NCBI GenBank assembly: GCA_038125725.1
Contig: JAYPEK010000013.1
Location: 19,090 to 83,089 of the forward strand
Origin: TMED8 sp038125725
GTDB lineage: Bacteria > Pseudomonadota > Alphaproteobacteria > Rhodospirillales > Casp-alpha2
Direction: 5' to 3'
Length of the DNA stretch: 64,000 bases
Shown here: in pieces, positions 1 through 8,344 of the stretch
Layout of the letters: the number at the start of each line of letters is the position of its first letter
How positions within the stretch are numbered: position 1 is the first letter of the stretch
Program-made: the position numbers and the translations under genes
Notes under the pieces: model-generated
The model's database searches: none
The model's input: only the letters and a program-made list of their open reading frames with translations
What the model was told of the DNA's origin: nothing

Positions 1-108
1 TGTGCGTTTTCCTAAAAAAGCACTATACTTGGTATATTGTCCCCCGTATTTTTTACCTTGGTGTATTTTTATGTTCGGGCCGCAACAGGCCCGAGGGGGG
101 CCGGAAAC

Positions 109-1539
109 GTGCCAGCCGTTTTGAATAGCAAATTCAGGGTCTTGATCCTGGTCCTGGTGGTCAATCTGGGACTTGGCGGCTGCAGCCTGATGCAGGGGCA
201 AATGTTCGACGAATCCTTCTGGGCCGGCTCGCCGTTCCAGGAAAACGTCGAGGCCGAGCTGGGAATCGCCGAACTGGCGAAGGGGAACTACATCACCGCC
301 GAAGCGCACTTCAAGAAAGCGCTCAGGCGCAACGCCCGCGACATCGATGCATTGATCGGTGCCGGGATTCTTTATCAAAACACCGGTCAGATGACCAAGG
401 CCCGCGAGATGTACGAGGCGGTGCTGGCGTTGCGTCCGGACGAGGCGCAGCAGTTCGTGGTCTGGAACTCGATCACCACGCGGCCGGCCTCGCAGATCGC
501 CAGCGTCAATCTGTCGCTGCTGGAGAGCGGCGTCACGCCCGGCCAGCAGCAGCCGGCACCCGGCGCGGCACCGTCACCGATGGTCAACCAGCCCGTCACC
601 GGCGCGCCGGCGGCTTCCGCCATGCTCGGGCGCTCCATCCCGCAGCCGCAACCCGGCCCGATGGCGCAGCCGAGCAGCCTGGGCGCCGGTAATGCCATGG
701 CCCAGCCCGGTGGCGCGGGCGGTGTCGCGTCGTTCGAAGGCAACGACGCCAACATGATGTCCCGCTTCGCCACCCTGAAGGCGCTGCGCGATCAGGGCCT
801 GATCACCGCCGACGAATTCGCCAGCCGGCGCCAGACCAACATCGGTGCCTTGCTGCCGCTGACGTCGCCGCCGCCGGCGGCGGGGCTGGAGCGCCCGGTG
901 CCATCGACGAAACAGATCGCCGGGCGCCTCCGGGCCATCGGACGGGCGCTTGAAATGCGCGCCATCTCTGTTTCCCAGCACGCCGCCGAGCGCAACATGA
1001 TCCTCGATGCCATGATGCCCTCCGCCCCAGTTGTGGTGGCCAATCCGGCGGTGCCGCCGAAAGGCCTGATGGAGGCGGCCGATTCCGTGCGCCGGCTGGA
1101 GAAGCTGCGCAACGACGGCTTCATCAGCTCCGACGAATACGCGCGCGAGCGCCAGGCCATCGAGCTTTCGATGCGCCCGGCCCAGCCGGCCGCCATGGCC
1201 AAGCCGATGGCGGCGCCGTCACAGGCGGTGGCGGGGTCGGCAAAGCTGGAGAAGAAGGAAGAGATGGCCAAGCCGGCCGGGCCGCAGCCCGCCGTGCATC
1301 TGGCGTCCTACCGTTCGCAGCAGCAGGCGGAGCGCGGATGGGCCCAGATCAAGCGCGCCCATACGGCCATTCTGGGTAAGCTTGAGCATGAGGTCTCGCG
1401 CGTCAATCTTGGTTCCAAGGGGGTCTACTATCGCCTCAAGGCCGGTCCGTTCAAGGACGCGGCCGCCGCGAAAAACGCCTGCGGCCAGCTCAAGCGCCGC
1501 CGCCAGTTCTGCGAGCCCAGCATGATGGACGCCGGCTGA
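109..1539 (+). CDS. Lipoprotein with TPR, SHOCT-like and SPOR domains
   Basis: A probable lipoprotein of 476 residues. I chose the GTG at 109 because a purine-rich GAGGGGGG lies about 8 bases upstream and the hydrophobic segment ending in the lipobox LGGC then sits near the N-terminus; an ATG-like start at 37 would add 24 unlikely residues. After the lipobox come a TPR pair (about 50 residues after the cysteine, helix motifs such as AEAHFKKALRRN), a Pro/Ala/Gln-rich linker, two SHOCT-like short helices (LKALRDQGLITADEF and LEKLRNDGFISSDEY), and a C-terminal SPOR-like domain (about the last 75 residues, YRLKAGPFKDAAAAKNAC). SPOR domains bind denuded peptidoglycan, so an envelope role near the septum or cell wall is likely. 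The combination is unusual and its partner is not visible. It is followed 32 bases later by an unrelated PAS protein. Confidence 0.75.
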   Translation: MPAVLNSKFRVLILVLVVNLGLGGCSLMQGQMFDESFWAGSPFQENVEAELGIAELAKGNYITAEAHFKKALRRNARDIDALIGAGILYQNTGQMTKAREMYEAVLALRPDEAQQFVVWNSITTRPASQIASVNLSLLESGVTPGQQQPAPGAAPSPMVNQPVTGAPAASAMLGRSIPQPQPGPMAQPSSLGAGNAMAQPGGAGGVASFEGNDANMMSRFATLKALRDQGLITADEFASRRQTNIGALLPLTSPPPAAGLERPVPSTKQIAGRLRAIGRALEMRAISVSQHAAERNMILDAMMPSAPVVVANPAVPPKGLMEAADSVRRLEKLRNDGFISSDEYARERQAIELSMRPAQPAAMAKPMAAPSQAVAGSAKLEKKEEMAKPAGPQPAVHLASYRSQQQAERGWAQIKRAHTAILGKLEHEVSRVNLGSKGVYYRLKAGPFKDAAAAKNACGQLKRRRQFCEPSMMDAG

Positions 1540-1613
1540 GCCGCTTCCGCTGTCACCGATCCTGACGTACAATGTGGTTTCCGGGCCGCGAGGCCATCGC
1601 CGGAGCCACGATT

Positions 1614-2102
1614 GTGAGCCGCTTTTTCGGAAACCAGATCGTCATCGAGCCCGAGCGGATCGACTATCCGTTGGCGCGCATGGTGTACGACTATTGGCTG
1701 TCGCTCTGTCATGACGGCCGCCATCCGGGCTGGGCGGATTTCGACCTGATGGCCATCTACAAGGCGGCGCCGTTCATGACCGTCAAAGACGTGGAGGACG
1801 CCGAGGACGGGGGCACGGAATTCCGCAACCGCTTCTTCGTAACCGGGCTGCGCGAGGTGTTGGGCTTCGACGGCACCGGCAAACGATTGAGCGAGAACTA
1901 CTCCGGCGACGCCCTTGAGATGGTCACCGCGATCTGCCGGCAGGTGTGGGAGAGCCGAGCCGTGGTGCAAAGCAACGGTCGGGTGGTCTGGGCGGAAGAT
2001 AGGGACTTCATCACCTATTCCTGCCTTTACATGCCGCTGGACGGACCGGTCGCGGGGGAAACGACGCACCTGGTCAGTGTGTTCGATTTCAACGTGTTCT
2101 AG
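1614..2102 (+). CDS. PAS-like (PAS_5 family) sensory domain protein
   Basis: A small cytoplasmic protein of about 162 residues built of one PAS_5-type domain (features YDYWLSL, FRNRFFVTGLREVLG, GKRLSENY and a C-terminal LVSVFDF strand). No output domain is attached. Such stand-alone proteins are abundant in Rhodospirillales and usually uncharacterised. The start is uncertain: a GTG at 1614 has a CGGAG eight bases upstream, while an in-frame ATG at 1572 lacks a ribosome site and would add 14 residues. The gene ends 12 bases before the stop of the convergent TpsB-like gene. Sensing role is inferred from the fold only. Confidence 0.7.
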   Translation: MSRFFGNQIVIEPERIDYPLARMVYDYWLSLCHDGRHPGWADFDLMAIYKAAPFMTVKDVEDAEDGGTEFRNRFFVTGLREVLGFDGTGKRLSENYSGDALEMVTAICRQVWESRAVVQSNGRVVWAEDRDFITYSCLYMPLDGPVAGETTHLVSVFDFNVF

Positions 2103-2114
2103 GGGACAAAAGGC

Positions 2115-3854
2115 CTATCGGTTGGCCAGCAGGTAGAAGAACAGCCTCGGTTCCTTGTCGTTCTCGTTGGCGACGATACGGGTCAGCGGGGTGGCGATTT
2201 CGAGACCGGAGAACACCGACTTGGTGATGCCGAGGCGCACACCGCCTCCCGCCGATGACAGGCTGGCGTGGTCCTGGAAATCGGTGGCCTCGGTTTCCCA
2301 GACGACACCGAAATCATAAAAGCCGTAGACCTGATAGGAATCGAGATAGGGCCAGGACAGGAACTTGCCGTACTGAATCTCGATGGCGCCGGCGGCGGCA
2401 TGATCGCCGGAGATCTCACCGGAATCGAAAGCGCGACCAAACTGGGTGCCGCCCAGATAGAACTCCTCGCTCGACAACAGCCACCGGTCCGCGCGCTGCC
2501 CCGCCACCGACAATTGCACCGTCCAGGTCTTGCCGATCTTCTGGCGCCGGCTGGCGGAAAGCATCAGCTTGGTAAATTCCGCCCGGCCATTGGTGCGCGA
2601 CGGCGCGCGCGACTGGCTCGGATATTCCCCTTCCGATGCGCCGAGGATGTCGAGACCACGCGACAGTTCCAATGACAGGCTGTTCTGTCCGTCGAGGCTG
2701 TCATTCAGGTTGTAGTCGGCGCCGAAACGGAGAACCCGCAGGCGGTCGTCGAACTCCCGTACATTGCTGTCATCCTGGCGCTGGTTGACGACGTCGAACC
2801 GGCCCGAAATTTCCAGGTTGTGGTCGCGCGAGCGGATCAGTGGGTAGGCGAGACCGAGGACGGCCCGGGTACTCTTGTTGCCAAGGTTGGTTTCATCGTA
2901 TTGGGCGCCGACGTCGGCGACGCTGTGCGAGGCCGATACCCAGCCGCGCAGTCCCTCGGAGCCGATCCAGTGCTCCTGGGTCACTTGCACGTAGACCAGC
3001 TCTTCCGGTGTGGCGGGAATGGTGAACAGGGTCACGCCCGTCCGCGTGCCGCCGAGCGCGCCGGTGTTGAGGTTGGCATTGAGCAGCGCCTGATAGCGGC
3101 CGACGGCGCGGGTGCCGCGGTTGTCGATGCTGGCCGAGCCGTCAAGCGTGCGGTCGCTCATGCGCATCACCAGTTCGAATTCGCCTTTGGCCGAATCGAT
3201 GGGATTGAGCGATCCGTCGACGGTGGCGCCCGGCAGGTCGTCGATCAAAAGCATGTAGCGCTCCAGGTGCGCCAGCTGTGCGGGGCGCGCCTCGGTGATC
3301 TTGTCGGCGTAGCGCTTCACCAGTTCACCGCGCCCGCATAGATCGCCCTCGAACCGAACCCGGGTGATGGCGCCTTCGGCGATGCGGATGCGGAGGATGC
3401 CGAGCGCCAGGTCCTGCGGCTCGGCGCTGGCGGTGGCCAGGAAATAGCCGTCGTCGCGGTACTTCTGGGTGATCGCCTTGACCAGATCTTGAATCTGCGC
3501 CAGCGACACCTGGCTCGCCATCAGGGGTTCACAGAGGGGCGCGAACTCGGCGACCGGATAGACACTGGCGCCAATGACCTCGACGCCGGCCAAGACGAAC
3601 TCACCTTCGATGCCGTCCGGTTTCAGGTCCATGGTGGGCAAGGCGGGGATAGTCGCCGGCTTTTCCTCCGGTGCTGGCGCCGCGGGTTTGCGAATGCGGT
3701 TCTCGATCTTGCCGGGTTCGACGCCGGAGGGCGTGGCGTTCTGCGCGCCGGCGGGCGTGGCGGCCAAGGCACTCAGGAGCAGCGCTGCCGATAGGCTGCT
3801 CAGGGCAAAAGAGACTGATGATCGGTGTCTCAATTTCTGGCCTGTTAAGATCAT
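2115..3854 (-). CDS. TpsB/ShlB-FhaC family outer-membrane transporter
   Basis: A 579-residue exported protein with an N-terminal signal peptide (ALLLSALAATPAGA), a proline-rich stretch, a POTRA_2 region (roughly residues 85-165, with two cysteines in PLCEPL and DLCGRG), and a C-terminal 16-strand type barrel carrying the conserved loop LGGTQFGRAF and an aromatic C-terminus. This is the layout of two-partner secretion transporters such as ShlB and FhaC, which move a TpsA exoprotein across the outer membrane. No TpsA gene with a TPS domain is visible beside it; instead it is divergent from a FecR-domain protein and a CHASE2 kinase. The annotated ATG has its purine run (GGGGGA) almost touching it, so the true start may be a few codons downstream. 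Family assignment is firm, substrate unknown. Confidence 0.85.
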   Translation of the reverse strand: MILTGQKLRHRSSVSFALSSLSAALLLSALAATPAGAQNATPSGVEPGKIENRIRKPAAPAPEEKPATIPALPTMDLKPDGIEGEFVLAGVEVIGASVYPVAEFAPLCEPLMASQVSLAQIQDLVKAITQKYRDDGYFLATASAEPQDLALGILRIRIAEGAITRVRFEGDLCGRGELVKRYADKITEARPAQLAHLERYMLLIDDLPGATVDGSLNPIDSAKGEFELVMRMSDRTLDGSASIDNRGTRAVGRYQALLNANLNTGALGGTRTGVTLFTIPATPEELVYVQVTQEHWIGSEGLRGWVSASHSVADVGAQYDETNLGNKSTRAVLGLAYPLIRSRDHNLEISGRFDVVNQRQDDSNVREFDDRLRVLRFGADYNLNDSLDGQNSLSLELSRGLDILGASEGEYPSQSRAPSRTNGRAEFTKLMLSASRRQKIGKTWTVQLSVAGQRADRWLLSSEEFYLGGTQFGRAFDSGEISGDHAAAGAIEIQYGKFLSWPYLDSYQVYGFYDFGVVWETEATDFQDHASLSSAGGGVRLGITKSVFSGLEIATPLTRIVANENDKEPRLFFYLLANR

Positions 3855-3905
3855 TTCCCCCGGGCACCGGCTCGTTTATCCTCACTCGCTATATATCTCA
3901 GATGG

Positions 3906-3926
3906 TGTAGGAAAATCCAACCTACA
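3906..3926. promoter_or_regulatory. Inverted repeat in divergent tpsB/fecR-like promoter region
   Basis: The 211-base divergent spacer is markedly more AT-rich than its surroundings. It holds a perfect 6-bp inverted repeat TGTAGG-N9-CCTACA, a possible dimeric-regulator operator. The rest of the spacer has several TATA-like tracts that could serve as -10 elements on either strand. No specific regulator can be named. Confidence 0.3.
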
Positions 3927-4065
3927 TATCACCGAGTGGGAATATGTAACTATTTACATTTCGACTTCGAAACGATATCATCATGTATAAATCTTAGAAT
4001 AAACATCATTGCTCTGCATGGGAAACTGGCGATATCTCCTAGAGACATTCGTAGGGGTCGAGTTT

Positions 4066-5169
4066 ATGTACGGTCAAGGTCTGCGGGGCGAAAAATTCCT
4101 TAAATTTCTTATGGTTATGGTCCTGGCGCTCGGCGCCGGCCTAGCGACGGCGATATTCGCGCCACCGCAAGTTGCCGCCGGCCAGCCGGCGGATTGGCGG
4201 GTTCTTTCCGTCACCAACGCAGAGATTCGCCTGCCGGGCGGCGGCTGGCAGCCGCTGGATGGGAATACACAGTTAGTTGCCGGCGCGGAGATTCGCGTCG
4301 CGGCCGCGGGACGCGCTGTCCTGGAAAGCGAAGGCGATCAGTTGACGCTGTCGCCGAACAGCCGCATGAAACTGCCGGCCGGTGCCGAGGCGCGCGACCA
4401 GAGCGTGCTGCAGTCCGTCGGCACCATCGTCTATAAGATCAGGAAGCGCGCACGGCAGTTGCTGCAGGGCGTCTCCACCGGCGCACAGCCCCTGGCGCCG
4501 GGAGAAACCCCGTTCAAGGTCGGCACGCCTTATCTGGCGGCGGTGATCAAAGGAACCACTTTCTCGGTCAATGTCTCTGCACAAGGCGCGGCGCTGCACG
4601 TGACGGAAGGCTTGGTCGAGGCGATCTCCGCCTCCACCGGCGAGCGAGGCCTGGTGCGGCCGGGCCAGACGGCGCGCGTTGGTTCGCTGCCGGGCGCGGC
4701 GCTGAGCATCAGCCATGGCGGCCAGACACGGGGCCGGCCGGCCGGAACCCAAGCCGCCGGCGACGAAGCCAAAGCCGGCGACGACGGTGCCGCCAAGGCG
4801 CAAGGCGCGGCGAAGGGCCAAAGCGCCCAGGCGCCCGGCAAGGGGCTCAAGGTCGCTGTCGGTAGCGGTCGCGTCGACGTGGCGAAGTCTTCCAAGGGGC
4901 TGTTGCGCGCCAAGGGCGCCGGATCGTCGGTCGCGTCCAATTCGCGCAATGTGCCAGGCAAGAAAACCGTCAAAATCGGCGGCAAGCCGGTGACTCCCGG
5001 CCAGTTGACGGCTGGTCTCGGCAATGTCGCGATTCCCGGCCTGCTGCCCAACGGCAAGACCTTCCCGGGCGGCGGCAATGCCGGTGGGAATGGCAACGGC
5101 AACGGCAATAGTGGCGGCAGCAACGGCAGCAACGGCTGCAACGGCAACGGCAAGAAGCCCGGGTGCTGA
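4066..5169 (+). CDS. Exported FecR-domain protein with Gly/Asn-rich C-terminus
   Basis: A 367-residue exported protein. The ATG at 4066 follows TAGGGGTCGAG and places a signal peptide (FLMVMVLALGAGLATAIF) at the N-terminus; an upstream ATG at 4009 adds 19 residues without a clear ribosome site. Residues about 40-190 form a FecR domain (LTLSPNSRMKLP, FKVGTPYLAAVIKGTTFSV, HVTEGLVEA). The second half is low-complexity, Ala/Lys/Gly-rich, ending in a Gly/Asn repeat with two cysteines (near residues 355 and 367). There is no sigma-regulator helix bundle, so this is not an anti-sigma FecR; it belongs to the periplasmic or surface FecR group often found near CHASE2 proteins. It is 63 bases upstream of the CHASE2 kinase on the same strand and probably cotranscribed. 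Confidence 0.8.
   Translation: MYGQGLRGEKFLKFLMVMVLALGAGLATAIFAPPQVAAGQPADWRVLSVTNAEIRLPGGGWQPLDGNTQLVAGAEIRVAAAGRAVLESEGDQLTLSPNSRMKLPAGAEARDQSVLQSVGTIVYKIRKRARQLLQGVSTGAQPLAPGETPFKVGTPYLAAVIKGTTFSVNVSAQGAALHVTEGLVEAISASTGERGLVRPGQTARVGSLPGAALSISHGGQTRGRPAGTQAAGDEAKAGDDGAAKAQGAAKGQSAQAPGKGLKVAVGSGRVDVAKSSKGLLRAKGAGSSVASNSRNVPGKKTVKIGGKPVTPGQLTAGLGNVAIPGLLPNGKTFPGGGNAGGNGNGNGNSGGSNGSNGCNGNGKKPGC
5074..5157 (+). repeat. Gly/Asn codon-repeat region in FecR-domain protein
   Basis: A run of GGC/AAC/GGT codons coding for Gly-Asn-Gly repeats with some Ser, ending in a Cys-containing C-terminus. Low complexity; probably surface-exposed or flexible. Confidence 0.6.
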
Positions 5170-5232
5170 CGCGGTGACGCCGATGACACCGGATCGTCCG
5201 CGACGGGACGCCACCATGATGGAGGACGCCGG

Positions 5233-7542
5233 GTGAGCTTTTTCCGCCCAGTCGATGCGGATTCACCGCTCCCTGCCAGTTGGCGCGCGCGCATCCCCTA
5301 CGCGGTGATTTTCCTGGTCGTCGTCCTGGCCTACGCCTGGGACGGACTGGAGCGCGTCGAATTCAACCTGATGGATTCGCGTTTCCGCCTGTCCGACCGG
5401 CCGGCGTCGGGGCAGGTGGTGCGGGTCGGCATCGATAGCCTTTCCTTGCGTGAACTGAACGAGTGGCCGTGGCCGAGGCGCCACCATGCCGAGGTGGTCC
5501 GCCGCCTGAACGATGCGGGTGCGGCCCGGATCGTCCTCGATATCGATTTGAGTTCGGTCTCGCAGGCGACCGACGACGCCATGCTGGTGGAAGCCATCCG
5601 CGATGCCGGCGGCAAGGTCGTGCTGCCGATGTTCAAGCAGCGCGCTGCGCAATCGAATACGACGGTCTACACCGAGCCACTGCCCATGTTCCGCGCCGAG
5701 GCCCAAACCGCGTCGGTCAACGTACGGCCCGAGGTCGACAGTCTGGTGCGGCGTTACAACCGGGTTGAGGCCTGGGACGGCGCCTTCGTGCCCAGCTTGG
5801 CGACGCAGCTTTCCGGGCAACTTCCGGAACGCTTCGATCCCTTCTACCTGGACTATTCGATCCGACCGGAAAGCATCGACTACCTCTCCTACGTGGACGT
5901 TATGCACGGGCGGTTCTCCGCCGCCGCCGTGGCCGGCAAGACGGTGGTCGTCGGCGCCACGGCGGTCGAACTGGGCGATATGCTCGCCGTGCCGATGTTC
6001 GGCGCCATCAGTGGTTCGCTGTTGCAAGCGTTGGCCTATGAATCGCTGGTCATGGGACGCGCCATCGAGCGTAGCGCCCCGGCCTGGAGCTATATCGCTG
6101 GGTTGCTCGTGGTGATGTTCGCCGGCGCCATGTTCCCGGTTTGGGGCTGGCGGCGCGGCCTGATCGTATCCGTGGCGCTGGCTGCCGGTGGCTACGGCAC
6201 GGCCGCCTGGGTGCAGTATCTGATGCCGCTCAGCCTGGATATTTCACCGCCCTTGCTGATCGTGGGGCTGAGTTACCTTTGGAGTCTGATCGAGAAGCTC
6301 GACCTGCAGTCGCTGCGTCTGTTCAAGCAGCACATGGCCGCCGTGCACCGGCGCGCGATGATGGAGACGGTGGTCGACGAAAGCTTCGACGGCATCGTCA
6401 TCACCAACGACGAAGGCCGGGTGGATTTCGTCAATCAGACCGCCTGCAAGCTGCTCGGCTTGCAGGCCACCGACATCGAGGGCCGCAACATCCATCGTTT
6501 CATGCCGCGCGTCGCGCCGGTGGATGAACCGGACGCCCAGGAAATCGATACCCGCGCGCATGCCGTCGTCAAATCCCGGCAGATGACCGTCGAGAATACC
6601 GACGGCAGCCGCATTCCGGTTGAATATTCGACGACGCGGGTATTCCTGGCACCGGGGCAGAGCCCGTTCGAACGCCGCACCCAAGGCCGCTCGGTCTACG
6701 TCTACACCATCCATGACATGCGTGAATCCAGGAAGGCCCAGCAGGCCCTGCGCACGGCGGCGGAAAAGGCGGTGGCGGCGGACCGGGCGAAATCGGAATT
6801 GCTGGCCAACGTCAGCCACGAGCTGCGCACGCCGCTGAATGCCATCATCGGTTTCTCCAGCGTCATGCAGACGGAAATGTTCGGCCCGCTCGGCAATTCC
6901 AAGTACAACGAATATGTCTCCGATATCCTATTCAGCGGCGAGCACCTGCTCGACTTGGTCAACAACCTGCTGACCGTGTCGCGCATGGATTCCGGCAAAT
7001 ACAATCTGTCGGAGGAATACAACGACCTGGGCGCGCTGGTGGAAAAGTGCTGGCACATGATTTCCGCCAATCCGAAAGCGACGGATATCGAGTTCCAGGC
7101 CGTGATTTCCAGCGACTTGCCCAGGGTTTGGGCCGACAGCAACAGCATGATGCAGGTTCTGATCAACTTGATCGGCAACGCGGTCAAGTTCACGCCTGCC
7201 GGCGGCGCCATCAAGGTGCTGGCCTACCAGGAAGATTCCGGTGCGGTGACGCTGGTCGTCGCCGATACCGGTATCGGCATCGACGCGGAAGACATCGCCA
7301 AGATTACCGAACCCTTCGAGCAGGTGGCCGAGGCCACCAGCCGCGATCACGGCGGTGCCGGGCTCGGGCTCTATATCGTCAAAAAGCTGGTGGAGATGCA
7401 CCGCGCCAAGATGGACATCTCCAGCGAGCCCGACATGGGCACCCGCATCGCCATTACCTTCCCGCGTGAACGCTCCGAGGGCCTCGACAACGTGATCGAG
7501 CTGCGGAGCGCCGGCGAAACCAAGATCGAGAGCAGCGCGTAA
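5233..7542 (+). CDS. CHASE2-PAS sensor histidine kinase
   Basis: A 769-residue membrane sensor kinase. GTG start at 5233 is preceded by GGAGG (5221-5225). Order: N-terminal transmembrane helix (about 17-33), periplasmic CHASE2 domain (about 35-270, with the typical IVLDIDLS and VVVGATAVELGD segments), three transmembrane helices (about 280-350), a PAS domain (about 375-490, VVDESFDGIVITND), then HisKA (H-box NVSHELRTPLNAIIGF, phospho-acceptor His) and HATPase (N-box LINLIGNAVKF, G1 VVADTGIGI, G2 GGAGLGLYIV). No response regulator is adjacent, so it is an orphan kinase. Context with a FecR protein and a TpsB transporter suggests it monitors an envelope signal. Confidence 0.92.
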   Translation: MSFFRPVDADSPLPASWRARIPYAVIFLVVVLAYAWDGLERVEFNLMDSRFRLSDRPASGQVVRVGIDSLSLRELNEWPWPRRHHAEVVRRLNDAGAARIVLDIDLSSVSQATDDAMLVEAIRDAGGKVVLPMFKQRAAQSNTTVYTEPLPMFRAEAQTASVNVRPEVDSLVRRYNRVEAWDGAFVPSLATQLSGQLPERFDPFYLDYSIRPESIDYLSYVDVMHGRFSAAAVAGKTVVVGATAVELGDMLAVPMFGAISGSLLQALAYESLVMGRAIERSAPAWSYIAGLLVVMFAGAMFPVWGWRRGLIVSVALAAGGYGTAAWVQYLMPLSLDISPPLLIVGLSYLWSLIEKLDLQSLRLFKQHMAAVHRRAMMETVVDESFDGIVITNDEGRVDFVNQTACKLLGLQATDIEGRNIHRFMPRVAPVDEPDAQEIDTRAHAVVKSRQMTVENTDGSRIPVEYSTTRVFLAPGQSPFERRTQGRSVYVYTIHDMRESRKAQQALRTAAEKAVAADRAKSELLANVSHELRTPLNAIIGFSSVMQTEMFGPLGNSKYNEYVSDILFSGEHLLDLVNNLLTVSRMDSGKYNLSEEYNDLGALVEKCWHMISANPKATDIEFQAVISSDLPRVWADSNSMMQVLINLIGNAVKFTPAGGAIKVLAYQEDSGAVTLVVADTGIGIDAEDIAKITEPFEQVAEATSRDHGGAGLGLYIVKKLVEMHRAKMDISSEPDMGTRIAITFPRERSEGLDNVIELRSAGETKIESSA

Positions 7543-7570
7543 AGCCGCGCCCAGTCGCTTTCCCGTCAGA

Positions 7571-8344
7571 TCATTCGAAGCTGCCGCCGCGCCCGGCGCC
7601 GTCCTTGAAGCGCGCCGCGCCGCTTGCGGCTTCCGAGCGTTTGGCGGCCTCGGCGCCGTCGGCTTCTGCAACCAGGCGCTCGGCTTCGGCGGCATCGAAG
7701 GCGGCCCAGGCCGCCGCCCGGTCGGCGCGCGTCGCCAGCGGCGGGAAGGCGGCGATCTCGCTTGCCAGGGCGATTGCGGCGGGCAGGGCTTCGCCGGCTG
7801 GGACAACGCGATTGGCGAGCCCGATGGCAAGCGCTTCGGTGGCATCCACCGGCCGTCCCGTCAGCAGCATGTCCAGTGCCCGGCCACGGCCGATGACGGC
7901 TGGGAGCCGCGTCGGCGTGCCGTCGCTCATGGGGACGCCGAAGCGCCGGCAGAAGACGCCGAACACGGCGCTCTCGCTGGCGATGCGCAAATCCGCCCAT
8001 AGCGCCACGCCGAGCCCGCCGGCCACCGCATGGCCTTCGACGGCGGCGATGACGGGCTTGGCGCAGGGCCTGGCCAGCGGGCCGTCGGCGCTGGCCCAGG
8101 GCCGGTAACGGGCTTGTGTGTCCGCCATTTCGCGGAGGTCCGCGCCGGCACAGAAGGCGCCGCCCGCGCCGGTGATGACGGCGGCGCCGATGGCTGCATC
8201 GGTTTCGATGCGGTGAATGGCGTCCTGCAGCGCGTCCAGCGCGGCGGCGTCGAGGGCATTGCGGGCGCCCGGCCGGTCGATGGTGATGACCGCGACAGCG
8301 CCGTCGGTTTCCAGGCGAAGGCCTTCGGTTGTGCTGTTGCTCAC
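7571..8344 (-). CDS. Enoyl-CoA hydratase/isomerase family protein
   Basis: A 257-residue crotonase-fold enzyme. Visible family marks are the N-terminal VAVITIDRPGARNAL, the oxyanion-hole segment GAGGAFCAGADLREM and a second one around EGHAVAGGLGVAL. The aspartate in AGADL is conserved, but the usual catalytic glutamate pair is not clear, so the reaction (hydration, isomerisation or hydrolysis of an acyl-CoA) cannot be fixed. Its start overlaps the stop of the upstream CoA-transferase by four bases, and a thiolase precedes that, so the three form an acyl-CoA degradation operon read leftward from about 10.8 kb. Confidence 0.85.
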   Translation of the reverse strand: MSNSTTEGLRLETDGAVAVITIDRPGARNALDAAALDALQDAIHRIETDAAIGAAVITGAGGAFCAGADLREMADTQARYRPWASADGPLARPCAKPVIAAVEGHAVAGGLGVALWADLRIASESAVFGVFCRRFGVPMSDGTPTRLPAVIGRGRALDMLLTGRPVDATEALAIGLANRVVPAGEALPAAIALASEIAAFPPLATRADRAAAWAAFDAAEAERLVAEADGAEAAKRSEAASGAARFKDGAGRGGSFE

